A stretch of DNA of 64,000 bases from Myxococcales bacterium. Its GTDB lineage: Bacteria; Myxococcota; Polyangia; Nannocystales; Nannocystaceae. Position 1 is the first letter of the stretch. Each line of letters opens with the position of its first letter. Below, piece by piece: positions 25,548 to 37,161 of the stretch. The notes under the pieces were generated by a model. It saw only the letters and a program-made list of their open reading frames with translations, was not told the DNA's origin and did not search any database. Both the position numbers and the translations under genes were made by a program. The DNA is taken from positions 124,001-188,000 of the forward strand of contig JAEUJW010000090.1 of assembly GCA_016793465.1 (NCBI GenBank). The letters run 5' to 3'.

Positions 25548-26195
25548 ATGCGCCCGCGCCACGCAGTCCTGCTGGTGTCGTTCGCCTGCGCCGCCCCGCA
25601 GCCGCCCGAGCCGCCGCCATCCGCGGATCCTCCCGCACCACCCGCCGAGGCCGCGGCGCCGAACCGCCGCGAGCGCTTCCCGGTCGGGGCGTGGGAACAA
25701 GGCATCGTCGCGACCAACCACCCTATGGACCACTTCTACATCACTCACGAGCCGGCCCGCCTGCTGCGCAGCGACGGCGAGCGCCTCTACTTTTTCGAAC
25801 ACGCCGCCCCGGTCCTCCGCGTCATCGACCCTCACTCCGAGGACCGCTCGACCCGGATCCTCGAGCTCGACCCGATCGACCACCCGCGCTTCCCCTCGAG
25901 CGATCCGCTCGCCTTCCTGCAGAAGCAAGCCGACCTCGCCGTCGACGGCGCCGTCCTCTGCATCGACCTCCACGACCGTCCGACCGACTCGACCGCCACC
26001 TACAACATCCGCATCGACCTCGTCGACGGCACCCAGGTCCGCCACCTCGTCGAGGACCTCGCCGGCGACCAGTGCGGCATCCTGCGCGAGGCCGTGCGCC
26101 CGCGCCTGTGCACCCCGCACGGCCCGTCCGAGGACAACCCGCTCACCCTCGAATTCGAGGTCGGCTACACCAGGGTCCTCCCGCGGCGGCCGTGA
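25548..26195 (+). CDS. Small lipoprotein of unknown function
   Basis: A 215-residue protein with a very short signal peptide (MRPRHAVLLVSFACA, lipobox VSFAC) followed by a Pro/Ala linker to about residue 42. The folded part (about 45-212) has beta-rich segments such as RLLRSDGERLYFFEHAAPVLRV-type strands, and two Cys late in the protein (DQCGILREAVRPRLC) that could form a disulfide. I recognise no family. Its ATG lies nine bases after the long inverted repeat, which probably separates or regulates it relative to the upstream lipoprotein gene. Confidence 0.65.
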   Translation: MRPRHAVLLVSFACAAPQPPEPPPSADPPAPPAEAAAPNRRERFPVGAWEQGIVATNHPMDHFYITHEPARLLRSDGERLYFFEHAAPVLRVIDPHSEDRSTRILELDPIDHPRFPSSDPLAFLQKQADLAVDGAVLCIDLHDRPTDSTATYNIRIDLVDGTQVRHLVEDLAGDQCGILREAVRPRLCTPHGPSEDNPLTLEFEVGYTRVLPRRP

Positions 26196-26289
26196 GCCTG
26201 CCGAGAAACTCGGTGAAGCGACGCCGGTCGCGCGGTTCGTGGTCCTGGGCGAGTTTCATCCGCCACAGGTGGGCGCAGGCCAGGTCGTA

Positions 26290-27207
26290 TCACTCCGCCG
26301 CGTCGTGCCGGCGCAGCCACTCGAGGATCTTCGCGTTGACCTCCTCGGGCCGCTCGAGGTGCAGAAAGTGTCCGGCCCCGCGGATCCTCGCCACCTCGAC
26401 GCCCGCCGGGAACACGTCGGGCCGCATCACGTGGTCGTACAGCCGCGAGTCCATGCACCCGTCGTCCGCGCCCGTGAGCGCCAGCGTCGGCACCGGCACC
26501 TCCGCGAACGCCAGCCGCCGCGACTCCGCGGCCGCCCGCGAGATCGGGTCGAACGCCGCCCGGTAGTAGCCGACCGCCGCCTCGACCACCCCCGGCTGGC
26601 GCAGCGCCCGTTTAATTAATCGCATCTCCTCGTCGGGACAGGTCCAGCCCGGCGACCAGTCGCGCCACAGCCGCTCCACGAACGCGAAGTTGTCCCGCCG
26701 CAGCGCCCGCTCGGCCAGCCAGCGCGCCTGCATGAACAGCGTGTACCAGGAGTTCTTCAGCTGCCTCGGCGCGGCGATCAGCCCGCGCCCGAGGTGGCGC
26801 AGGTGCGGTACGGCCAGGGTCGTCAGCGACAGCAGGCGCTCCGGCGCCAGCGCGGCGACCTGGTAGCCGATCACCGCCCCCCAGTCGTGCCCGACCAGGT
26901 GAACGCGCAGCACTCCGAGGGCCTCGATCATCCCGAGCACGTCCTCGACCATGCGAATCGTGTGATAGTCGTCGTCGATCGGCTGCGAGCTCGGCTCGTA
27001 GCCGCGGAGCAGCGGCGCGACCACGCGGTAGCCCGCGGTCGACAGCGCCGCGAGCTGCTGGCGAAACGTCCGGTGGTGGTCGGGGAACCCGTGCAGGCAC
27101 AGCACCACCGGCCGCGGCGGATCCGACGGACGCGGCCGGCGGCCCTCCAGAGTCGTGAATTGCAGCCCGCTGGCCGCCAGAGAGCCGTGATGGAACCCGT
27201 CCTCCAC
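26290..27207 (-). CDS. Alpha/beta hydrolase, soluble epoxide hydrolase-like
   Basis: A 305-residue alpha/beta-hydrolase. HGFPDHHRTFR gives the oxyanion turn HGFP. The nucleophile elbow is GHDWGAVIGYQ with Asp rather than Ser, as in epoxide hydrolases and haloalkane dehalogenases. The catalytic His is in GAGHFLHLERPEEVN and an acid in GADDGCMD. Two lid Tyr typical of epoxide hydrolases are plausible (YTLFMQARW, YYRAAF). It should be cytoplasmic, as there is no signal. GTG at 27207 is the start, with AAGGAG two bases upstream of it. The gene is divergent from the NtrC-type regulator across about 200 bp. An AT-rich patch (TTTAATTAAT, 26612-26621) lies inside the coding region. Confidence 0.85.
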   Translation of the reverse strand: MEDGFHHGSLAASGLQFTTLEGRRPRPSDPPRPVVLCLHGFPDHHRTFRQQLAALSTAGYRVVAPLLRGYEPSSQPIDDDYHTIRMVEDVLGMIEALGVLRVHLVGHDWGAVIGYQVAALAPERLLSLTTLAVPHLRHLGRGLIAAPRQLKNSWYTLFMQARWLAERALRRDNFAFVERLWRDWSPGWTCPDEEMRLIKRALRQPGVVEAAVGYYRAAFDPISRAAAESRRLAFAEVPVPTLALTGADDGCMDSRLYDHVMRPDVFPAGVEVARIRGAGHFLHLERPEEVNAKILEWLRRHDAAE

Positions 27208-27403
27208 GGCTCCTTGTTACCACGCGTCCGCACCGGACAGCCGTCCGGGATCGCGCATCCGAGCCCTCTGATGCAGGTCCTCATAACCACAGACGCAGAT
27301 ACCCGGCACAGCGCGTGCAATCGCCCCGAATTGTGATTGTTGCCGCTGCCGAAGTGTCCGCCGGTCGTCAGGCGGCGCGGCTTGCGGGTACAACGGGGGC
27401 GGC

Positions 27404-28987
<1,584 letters not shown>

Positions 28988-29038
28988 CGCGCGGTACCGC
29001 TTGACGCCCTGCCGTCGCCTGGGCCATCAACTACCCGT

Positions 29039-29350
29039 ATGCCGAAGCCGATCAGCGAGATCACCGTCGGCCAGCCTCCGCCGCCGAGCGAGCAGGAGGC
29101 CATCCTCCGCTTCCTCCACCGCCAGCGCGGCCTCGCCTACACCGCCCGCGAGATCACGCAGGAGCGTGCCCCCCTGATCAACGTCGTCGACGCCCCCCTC
29201 GACGACACCCTGCGGTGGGTCCACACGGTCCGCAAGGAGCCCGCCGACGCCCGCCTTGAGCGCATCCGCGGCATGCTCGACGACCTCACCGCCGCCGGCA
29301 AGCTCCAGCGCGCCACCGCCGACGACGGCCAGCACTACTACTGGTACTAG
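29039..29350 (+). CDS. Small protein of unknown function, possible winged helix
   Basis: A 103-residue protein. The predicted helical pattern with a final hairpin (RIRGMLDDLTAAGKLQRA, then DDGQHYYWY) could be a winged-helix fold, as the length and helix-helix-turn-strand order fit, but no DNA-binding signature is distinctive. The gene begins 51 bases after the NtrC-type regulator in the same orientation, so it may be cotranscribed with it. A GGCCC-TGAA-GGGCC palindrome follows directly after its stop (29352-29365). It is well conserved in codon bias, so it is probably real. Confidence 0.6.
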   Translation: MPKPISEITVGQPPPPSEQEAILRFLHRQRGLAYTAREITQERAPLINVVDAPLDDTLRWVHTVRKEPADARLERIRGMLDDLTAAGKLQRATADDGQHYYWY

Positions 29351-29479
29351 CGGCCCTGAAGGGCCTGGGCCGCCCTCGCGGCGCCGGCTACGAGCAGGGC
29401 TGCCGGAGCCCGCCCCGCGGCGACGGCTTCGCCTGGACCGTCGCCCCCGACCGCTTCGAGGACCCGGCCTGGGCGGCGC

Positions 29480-30193
29480 TCACACCGTCGCCGCGACCGC
29501 GCGCAGCGTCCCGGCCACGTCCTCCGTGATCATTCGGTGGTGCGACACGATCGCCCGCACCAGCCCCGGCAGCTCGGCCAGCCGCTCGACGTGCTCGCGG
29601 AACGCCCGCTTGTCCTTGATGACGAACAGCCGCATCAGCCGCGACACCCGCGGCCCGCCGGTCGACTGCGTCACGTGGCGGAAGATCCAGCCGGTGAAGC
29701 CCTTCCCGTGCGGCATGTTGAAGATCGCGTCGTTGAACACCAGGGTCGTCCCGTCGGCCGATCGCACGATCATCACGCCCTCGAGCGCCGCCGTGCCGTC
29801 GAGCGACTCGAAGCGGACGTGCGGGTCGGCCGGGAAGTCCTCGTAGGTCGCGTCGACCGCGACCACCTCCTCCACCTTCTTCCGCGAGCCGCGCGGGCAC
29901 AGCACCGTCGCCTGCGGGTAGCGGTCCTTGAAGATCTTGGCGTCGAGGCGGTGGAACCCGTTCGGCACCACCAAGAACTTCACCGGCCCCCACGCCTCGA
30001 TGCGGGCCATCGACGCCTCGTCGAGCGCGATCGCGTTGTGGACCACCAGCCCCCCGTCGGCGCGGCGGGCGATCGTCATCACGCGCTTCAGCGGCATGTT
30101 GTCGAGCCCGCCCTGGACCCGCCACAGGTTCTCGCTCAGCTCCTCGATGGGCAGGTGGGGGAGCACTTTCCAGGTCTGATGCGCCTTCGCCAT
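29480..30193 (-). CDS. DUF4336 (metallo-beta-lactamase-like) domain protein
   Basis: A 237-residue protein matching the DUF4336 pattern: SENLWRVQGGLDNMPLKRVM near the start, NPVFH-like segment FLVVPNGFHRLDAK, then FNDAIFNMPHGKGFTGW, and a C-terminal region ending IVSHHRMITEDVAGTLR with conserved His residues. The family is a divergent metallo-beta-lactamase fold with no characterised reaction. The ATG at 30193 (MAKAHQTWKV) is preferred over the longer frame to 30226, which adds 11 residues with no resemblance. It has no signal peptide. It faces the small 103-residue gene convergently and is divergent from the VWA lipoprotein gene. Confidence 0.8.
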   Translation of the reverse strand: MAKAHQTWKVLPHLPIEELSENLWRVQGGLDNMPLKRVMTIARRADGGLVVHNAIALDEASMARIEAWGPVKFLVVPNGFHRLDAKIFKDRYPQATVLCPRGSRKKVEEVVAVDATYEDFPADPHVRFESLDGTAALEGVMIVRSADGTTLVFNDAIFNMPHGKGFTGWIFRHVTQSTGGPRVSRLMRLFVIKDKRAFREHVERLAELPGLVRAIVSHHRMITEDVAGTLRAVAATV

Positions 30194-30280
30194 GCCCGGG
30201 TCATGCCGCAACCCTCGCGCGCGCACAAGCGCTACCGACTCGCCGCTTGTCCGCGGCCCGCGTCCAGGTAGGGTGTTTCG

Positions 30281-32176
30281 ATGAAATTCGCCGCCTTACA
30301 GCGTTCCCTTGGCGTTCTCGCGCTCGCCCTCGGTTGCGGCGACAGCGGGGGCCGCGACACCGAGAGCAGCAGCCAGCCGACGTCGCCGACGGTCGTCACC
30401 AGCGGAGACCCGCCGGTCACGTCGACCGACGTCTCGCCGACGTCGACCGGCGACCCCGACAGCGGCAGCGCCGACACCTCGAGCGAGCCGCCGCCGACCT
30501 CCACCAGCGACACCACCACGCCGCCGCCGACGAGCGACACCGGCGACCCGACCGGCGATCCGACCGCCACCAGCGACCCGACCGCCACCACCGATCCGAC
30601 CGACACCGACGGCGTCGACTGCCTCCCGCCCGACGCGCTCGTCGTCCTCGATCGCACCCAGTCGATGCACCGCACCCCGGCCGGCCAGACCCCCGTCGAC
30701 GCGCCCGCCTACGCCAGCAGCAAGTGGGCCCAGGCGATCGCCGGCGTCGAGCAGTTGACCGCGCCGCCGCTCGACGCCACCGTGCGCTTCGGCCTCGAGC
30801 TGTGGCCGCGGGATCCGGGCGGCGAGGTCTGCGTCACCCTCGCCGAGCGCATCGAGCAGAACAAGACGGCCACCAACCCGATGTGCGAGGCCGGCGAGGT
30901 CGTCGTGCCGCCCGCGGTCGGCAACGGCGCCGCGATCGCCGACACCATCGATCCGCTGACCACCCGCCTGTGCAACACCACCCCCACCGCCGAGGCGCTG
31001 ATCACCGCCGGCGAGCACCTCGCCGCCAACGCCGAGCCCGGGCGCGAGCAGTACACCATCCTCGTCACCGACGGCGCCGACTGGGACTTCAGCTGCCCCG
31101 ACCCCTCCCCGCTCGGCGCCGTCCAGGACCTCGCCGAGCAGGGCGTCAAGACGTTCGTCGTCGGCTTCTCCGGCGAGGAGGCCATGATGGGCGCGACCGC
31201 CTACCTCAACGACCTGGCCTGCGCCGGTCAGACCGCCAAGGGCTTCCCGGGCCCGTGCACGGCCACCGCCGACGGGTTCGTCGCCGTCGACCCGATGAGC
31301 CAGGCCCCGATCTACCTGCAGGCCGACAACAAGTCCGACCTCGACGCCGCGCTCGCGGCCATCGGCGACGAGGTCTGCTGCGGCTGCGAGAAGACCTGCG
31401 ACCCGCCCGACGTGCTGTTCGCCCTCGATCGCACGCTCAGCATGCACCGCACCCCCGACGGCATGACCCCGGTCGACGGCCCGGCCTACGCCAGCAGCAA
31501 GTGGTCGCAGGCGATCGGCGCCATCGAGTCGGTGGTCACCGGCGGCGGCCTCGATCAGGACCTGCGCTTCGGCCTCGAGCTGTGGCCGCAGGACCCCGGC
31601 GGCGGCCTGTGCATCACCCTCGAGCAGCGCATCCTCGACACCAAGCAGGCCACCAACCCCATGTGCCAGGCCGGGCAGATCCTCGTGCCGCCGGCGCTCG
31701 GCAACGGCGCCGCGATCGCCGGCGCGATCGACCCGCTCACAACCCTGCTCTGCACCACCACCCCGACCGGCCTCGCGCTCGACACCGCCGGCGACTGGCT
31801 GACCGCCAACGCCGTGCCCGGGCGGCGCCAGGCCGTCGTGCTCGTCACCGACGGCGCCGACTGGGACCTCAGCTGCCCCGACCCCTCGCCGCTGCTCGAG
31901 ACCCAGAAGCTGGCCGCCGCCGGCATCCGGACCTACGTGGTCGGGTTCTTCGGCGCCGAGGCCCAGGCCGGCGCGCTCGCCTTCCTCAACGACGTCGCCT
32001 GCGCCGGCCAGACCGCCAAGGACTTCGCGAGCAACTGCGAGCAGTCCGGCAGCGGCTACCACGCCAAGGACCCGAACGGCATGGACCCGCTCTACCTGCA
32101 GGCCGGCGACGGCGAGCTCCCGGCCACCCTCCAGGCCGTCGCCGACGAGATCCTCGCCGCCTGCGTGCCCGGCTGA
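30281..32176 (+). CDS. Lipoprotein with two tandem VWA-like domains
   Basis: A 631-residue lipoprotein (lipobox LALGC at about residue 18-22) with a Ser/Thr/Asp/Pro spacer to about residue 115. Two homologous domains follow, about 259 residues apart: DRTQSMHRTP at about 123 and DRTLSMHRTP at about 382, each followed by AYASSKW, FGLELWP, a NPMC Cys, GNGAAI, a CNTTPT/CTTTPT segment and VTDGADWD, and ending in a VGF strand. This is a VWA-like arrangement in which the MIDAS motif DxSxS reads DxTxS. Several Cys in equivalent positions suggest disulfides. It is probably a surface protein that binds another protein or metal. It is convergent with the fibrinogen-like gene. Confidence 0.82.
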   Translation: MKFAALQRSLGVLALALGCGDSGGRDTESSSQPTSPTVVTSGDPPVTSTDVSPTSTGDPDSGSADTSSEPPPTSTSDTTTPPPTSDTGDPTGDPTATSDPTATTDPTDTDGVDCLPPDALVVLDRTQSMHRTPAGQTPVDAPAYASSKWAQAIAGVEQLTAPPLDATVRFGLELWPRDPGGEVCVTLAERIEQNKTATNPMCEAGEVVVPPAVGNGAAIADTIDPLTTRLCNTTPTAEALITAGEHLAANAEPGREQYTILVTDGADWDFSCPDPSPLGAVQDLAEQGVKTFVVGFSGEEAMMGATAYLNDLACAGQTAKGFPGPCTATADGFVAVDPMSQAPIYLQADNKSDLDAALAAIGDEVCCGCEKTCDPPDVLFALDRTLSMHRTPDGMTPVDGPAYASSKWSQAIGAIESVVTGGGLDQDLRFGLELWPQDPGGGLCITLEQRILDTKQATNPMCQAGQILVPPALGNGAAIAGAIDPLTTLLCTTTPTGLALDTAGDWLTANAVPGRRQAVVLVTDGADWDLSCPDPSPLLETQKLAAAGIRTYVVGFFGAEAQAGALAFLNDVACAGQTAKDFASNCEQSGSGYHAKDPNGMDPLYLQAGDGELPATLQAVADEILAACVPG

Positions 32177-32207
32177 GCCGCTCCGCCCGGCCCGCGGCGG
32201 CGCGAGG

Positions 32208-33587
32208 TCAGCGCGCCCAGATCGTCCAGCGGGCCTTCGCGCTCGACTGCATCGACAGCCCGCACGACGACGACGAGTTGAAGTTCGAGGCCAGCCCGCC
32301 GCCGCAGCCGCGGCGGTAGGCCGTCGGCTCGTCGTCGACGTCGCCGAACATCGCGAAGCTCGAGTGCGCGCTGGGGAAGTGCATCTCGTTCCACGCGTTC
32401 ATGCCCCAGTCGGCGTCGGTCGCCGTGCTCTTCGAGTGGACCCCGAAGTGGCACAGCGAGCCGCCGCAGCTGCCCCACCCGAGCGACGTCCCGCACTGGA
32501 ACGCCGCGCCCATGGTGCCGGCCATCGGCCCGACCAGCTTGAACACGTCGACCATCGCCGGCGCGCCCGGGCAGGCCGGCGAGTAGGCGCCCATCGGCTT
32601 GTCGACGCGGATCGCCGAGTGGTAGCTGGTGATCGCGCAGTTGCTGCAATTGTCGTTCTGCTTGTCGGCGAACACGAACTCGGTCGCGTCGGCCCAGAAC
32701 AGGTCGATGTCGAAGTTCCAGTCGGTCGCGCGCATGTTGTCGAACACCCCGTGCTCGCTGTCGATGTCGGGCTGCCCGAGGTTGTCCCGGTGCACGTTGC
32801 GGTTGAGCAGCAGCGTCCAGCCGCCGCCGTCGGTCGTCATGTCGCAGTAGGCCTTGAACGGGTCGGCCCCGCCGGCCCCGTCGGGGTCGATGGTGTAGAC
32901 CCCGTTGGCCACGCCCGGGTTGGCCGCCAGCACGCCCTTGCAGTCCTTCTCCGGCTGCAGCGCCGCGCAGGTGTTCGAGCAGGTGTCGAGCTCGACCAGG
33001 TTGCCGTCGTCGCACGCCTCGACCCCGTCCTGCACCACGCCGTCGCCGCACTTGGCCGCCACGCAGGTGCCGCGGCAGGCGTCGGTCTCGACGTCGTTGC
33101 CGTCGTCGCACGCCTCGACGTCGGCGTGGACCTGGCCGTCGCCGCAGCTGGCGAGCGCGCAGGTCGACAGGCACATGTCGGTGTCGTCGGCGTTGCCGTC
33201 GTCGCAGGCCTCGACGTCGAGCTGCACGAAGCCGTCGCCGCAGCTCGCCGCGGTGCAGTCCGACAGGCACGCGTCGGTGTCGTCGGTGTTGCCGTCGTCG
33301 CAGGCCTCGTCGGGGTCGACCACGCCGTCGCCGCACACCGCGATCTTCATGGTCGTGCCGTCGCCGGTCGTGTCGTCGCCGGTGCTCGACGCGTCGCTCG
33401 TGCTCTGCGGCCCGGTCGTGTCGTCGCCCGACGGGTTCACCGTCGTCACCGGCGGCGCCGAGCCCTGCGAGCCGAACGACGACACCTCGCGCGCGCCGCC
33501 GTCGTCCGAACAGCCGGCGATGCCCGCCCCGAGCGCCACCACCACCACCCCAACCGCCGCACCGCGGGACCGTGCAATGAAAGCCAT
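32208..33587 (-). CDS. Lipoprotein with four Cys-rich repeats and a fibrinogen-C-like domain
   Basis: A 459-residue lipoprotein (lipobox IAGC at about 23-26) with a Ser/Thr/Asp spacer. Four myxobacterial Cys-rich repeats follow (CGDGVVDPDEACDDGN and three relatives, about residues 85-235). From about 245 a fibrinogen C-terminal-type domain is visible: GVANGVYTIDPDG, AYCDMTTDGGGWTLLLNRN, and later Cys pairs (NDNCSNC, GWGSCGGSLCHFG). This domain binds sugars or proteins in animals; in bacteria it is found in surface or secreted proteins of unknown ligand. ATG 33587 opens into the signal peptide. The stretch upstream, to the ATP-grasp gene at 33841, is a 250-bp divergent promoter region. Confidence 0.85.
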   Translation of the reverse strand: MAFIARSRGAAVGVVVVALGAGIAGCSDDGGAREVSSFGSQGSAPPVTTVNPSGDDTTGPQSTSDASSTGDDTTGDGTTMKIAVCGDGVVDPDEACDDGNTDDTDACLSDCTAASCGDGFVQLDVEACDDGNADDTDMCLSTCALASCGDGQVHADVEACDDGNDVETDACRGTCVAAKCGDGVVQDGVEACDDGNLVELDTCSNTCAALQPEKDCKGVLAANPGVANGVYTIDPDGAGGADPFKAYCDMTTDGGGWTLLLNRNVHRDNLGQPDIDSEHGVFDNMRATDWNFDIDLFWADATEFVFADKQNDNCSNCAITSYHSAIRVDKPMGAYSPACPGAPAMVDVFKLVGPMAGTMGAAFQCGTSLGWGSCGGSLCHFGVHSKSTATDADWGMNAWNEMHFPSAHSSFAMFGDVDDEPTAYRRGCGGGLASNFNSSSSCGLSMQSSAKARWTIWAR

Positions 33588-33840
33588 GATTTTTTAGGGC
33601 TAGCAGGCCACGCCCCACCGTCAACTTTCTCGCAGACCCCCGCCGATCGCCAGTCACACGTTCCGCGCGGTCCGCCAGGGCCGACCCCGACGTCACGCCG
33701 CCGGGCCCGCGACGCCCCGGCGGTGATGACCCCTGCGATCGCCCGCCGCGGCCGGTTCTCCGGCGATCCGCCGCGGCTCCGACCGCGGCGCGCCGACCCA
33801 GTTGCGGCCCGCCTGCGATCCCTGCTAACCCGGTGACGCG

Positions 33841-35058
33841 ATGAATATTCTTATCCTGTCCCCCGGGTACCCCGCCGAGATGCCGCAATTCACGCGTGGC
33901 CTCGCCGAGGTCGGAGCGCGCGTCTACGGCCTCGGCGACCAGGCGCCCGGCGCCCTGCCCGAGCTGGTCCGGAGCCACCTCAGCGGCTACCTCCCGGTGC
34001 GCAACCTGTGGGACGAGGCCGCCGTCGTCGAGGCCGTGCTGCGCTGGCCCGAGGCCCGCCGCCTCGACGGCGTCGAGTGCCTGTGGGAGCCGGGCATGCT
34101 GCTCGCGGCCCGTCTGCGCCAGGCCCTCGGCCTGCGCGGCCTCGACGTCGCCGGCACCGTGCCGTTCCGCGACAAGGAGGCGATGAAGCAGGTGCTCGAC
34201 CGCGCCGGCCTGCGCACCCCGAGGCACGTCCGCTGCAACGACGGCGGCGCCATCTGGGAGGCGGCCGAGCGCATCGGCTACCCGATCATCGTCAAGCCGA
34301 TCGCCGGCGCCGGCTCGGCCGACACCTACCGCGTCGAGTCGCCCGAGGACCTGCGGGCCGTGCTGCCGCGCCTGCACCACGTGCCCGAGGTCAGCGTCGA
34401 GGAGTTCGTCGACGGCGACGAGTTCACCTTCGACACCATCACCATCGACGGCCGCGTCGCCTACTACAACATCGCCTGGTACCGCCCGCGCCCGCTGGTC
34501 GCGCGCAGCAACGAGTGGATCAGCCCGCAGGTGGTGGCCCTGCGCCACGTCGATCAGCCCACGCTCGCGGACGGCGTCAAGCTCGGCCACGACGTGATCC
34601 GCGCGCTCGGCTTCCAGTCGGGCTTCACCCACATGGAGTGGTACCGCAAGGCCGACGGCGAGGTCGTGTTCGGCGAGATCGGCGCTCGCCCGCCCGGCGC
34701 CCACCAGGTCGACCAGATGAACTACGCCTGCGACTTCGACGTGTACCGCGAGTGGGGCCGCGCGGTCGCGTTCCGCCGCTTCGACGCCGACATCCAGCGC
34801 AAGTACAACGTCAGCACGATCTACAAGCGCGCCCAGGGCGAGGGCCGCATCGTGCGCGTCGACGGCCTCGAGCGCATCCTCCGCCTCTACGGCGAGCACA
34901 TCGTGTGGAACAACCTGCTGCCGGTCGGCGCCTCGCGCCGCAATTGGCGCAACACCCTGGTGTCCGACGGCTTCCTCATGCTGCGCCACCCCGAGCTCGC
35001 GACCACCACGCAGATGAGCGACGACATCGGCGAGAGCCTGCAGATGTTCGCCGGCTGA
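33841..35058 (+). CDS. ATP-grasp domain protein (carboxylate-amine ligase type)
   Basis: A 405-residue enzyme. An N-terminal Rossmann-like segment (MNILILSPGYPAEMPQFTRG) precedes the ATP-grasp domain: FRDKEAMKQVLDRAGLRTP, GYPIIVKPIAGAGS (ATP-binding Lys and Gly-rich loop), VSVEEFVDGDEF, and FGEIGARPPGA near 285 with the metal-binding acid. Such enzymes join a carboxylate to an amine or thiol with ATP. The substrate is not predictable, although the fold resembles carbamoyl-phosphate-synthase-like proteins. It is cytoplasmic. Its TGA abuts exactly the stop of the convergent Cys-rich lipoprotein gene. The two neighbours that carry related Cys-rich repeats flank it on both sides. Confidence 0.85.
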   Translation: MNILILSPGYPAEMPQFTRGLAEVGARVYGLGDQAPGALPELVRSHLSGYLPVRNLWDEAAVVEAVLRWPEARRLDGVECLWEPGMLLAARLRQALGLRGLDVAGTVPFRDKEAMKQVLDRAGLRTPRHVRCNDGGAIWEAAERIGYPIIVKPIAGAGSADTYRVESPEDLRAVLPRLHHVPEVSVEEFVDGDEFTFDTITIDGRVAYYNIAWYRPRPLVARSNEWISPQVVALRHVDQPTLADGVKLGHDVIRALGFQSGFTHMEWYRKADGEVVFGEIGARPPGAHQVDQMNYACDFDVYREWGRAVAFRRFDADIQRKYNVSTIYKRAQGEGRIVRVDGLERILRLYGEHIVWNNLLPVGASRRNWRNTLVSDGFLMLRHPELATTTQMSDDIGESLQMFAG

Positions 35059-37044
<1,986 letters not shown>

Positions 37045-37161
37045 GCGACGAGAGTAGCGACACAGCTCCGCCGGTGTCGACAGCTTCCATGGTTGCATCA
37101 GCGCGTCGTCCCGCGCATCGCCCCGGCGACGCGCCGCGCCCGAACCCGCTAGGATGGCGGG

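Noticed and set aside
32092..34989. 965-codon minus-strand frame running through the fibrinogen-like gene and opposite the ATP-grasp gene
   Set aside because: It crosses two real genes in other frames and has no recognisable protein features.
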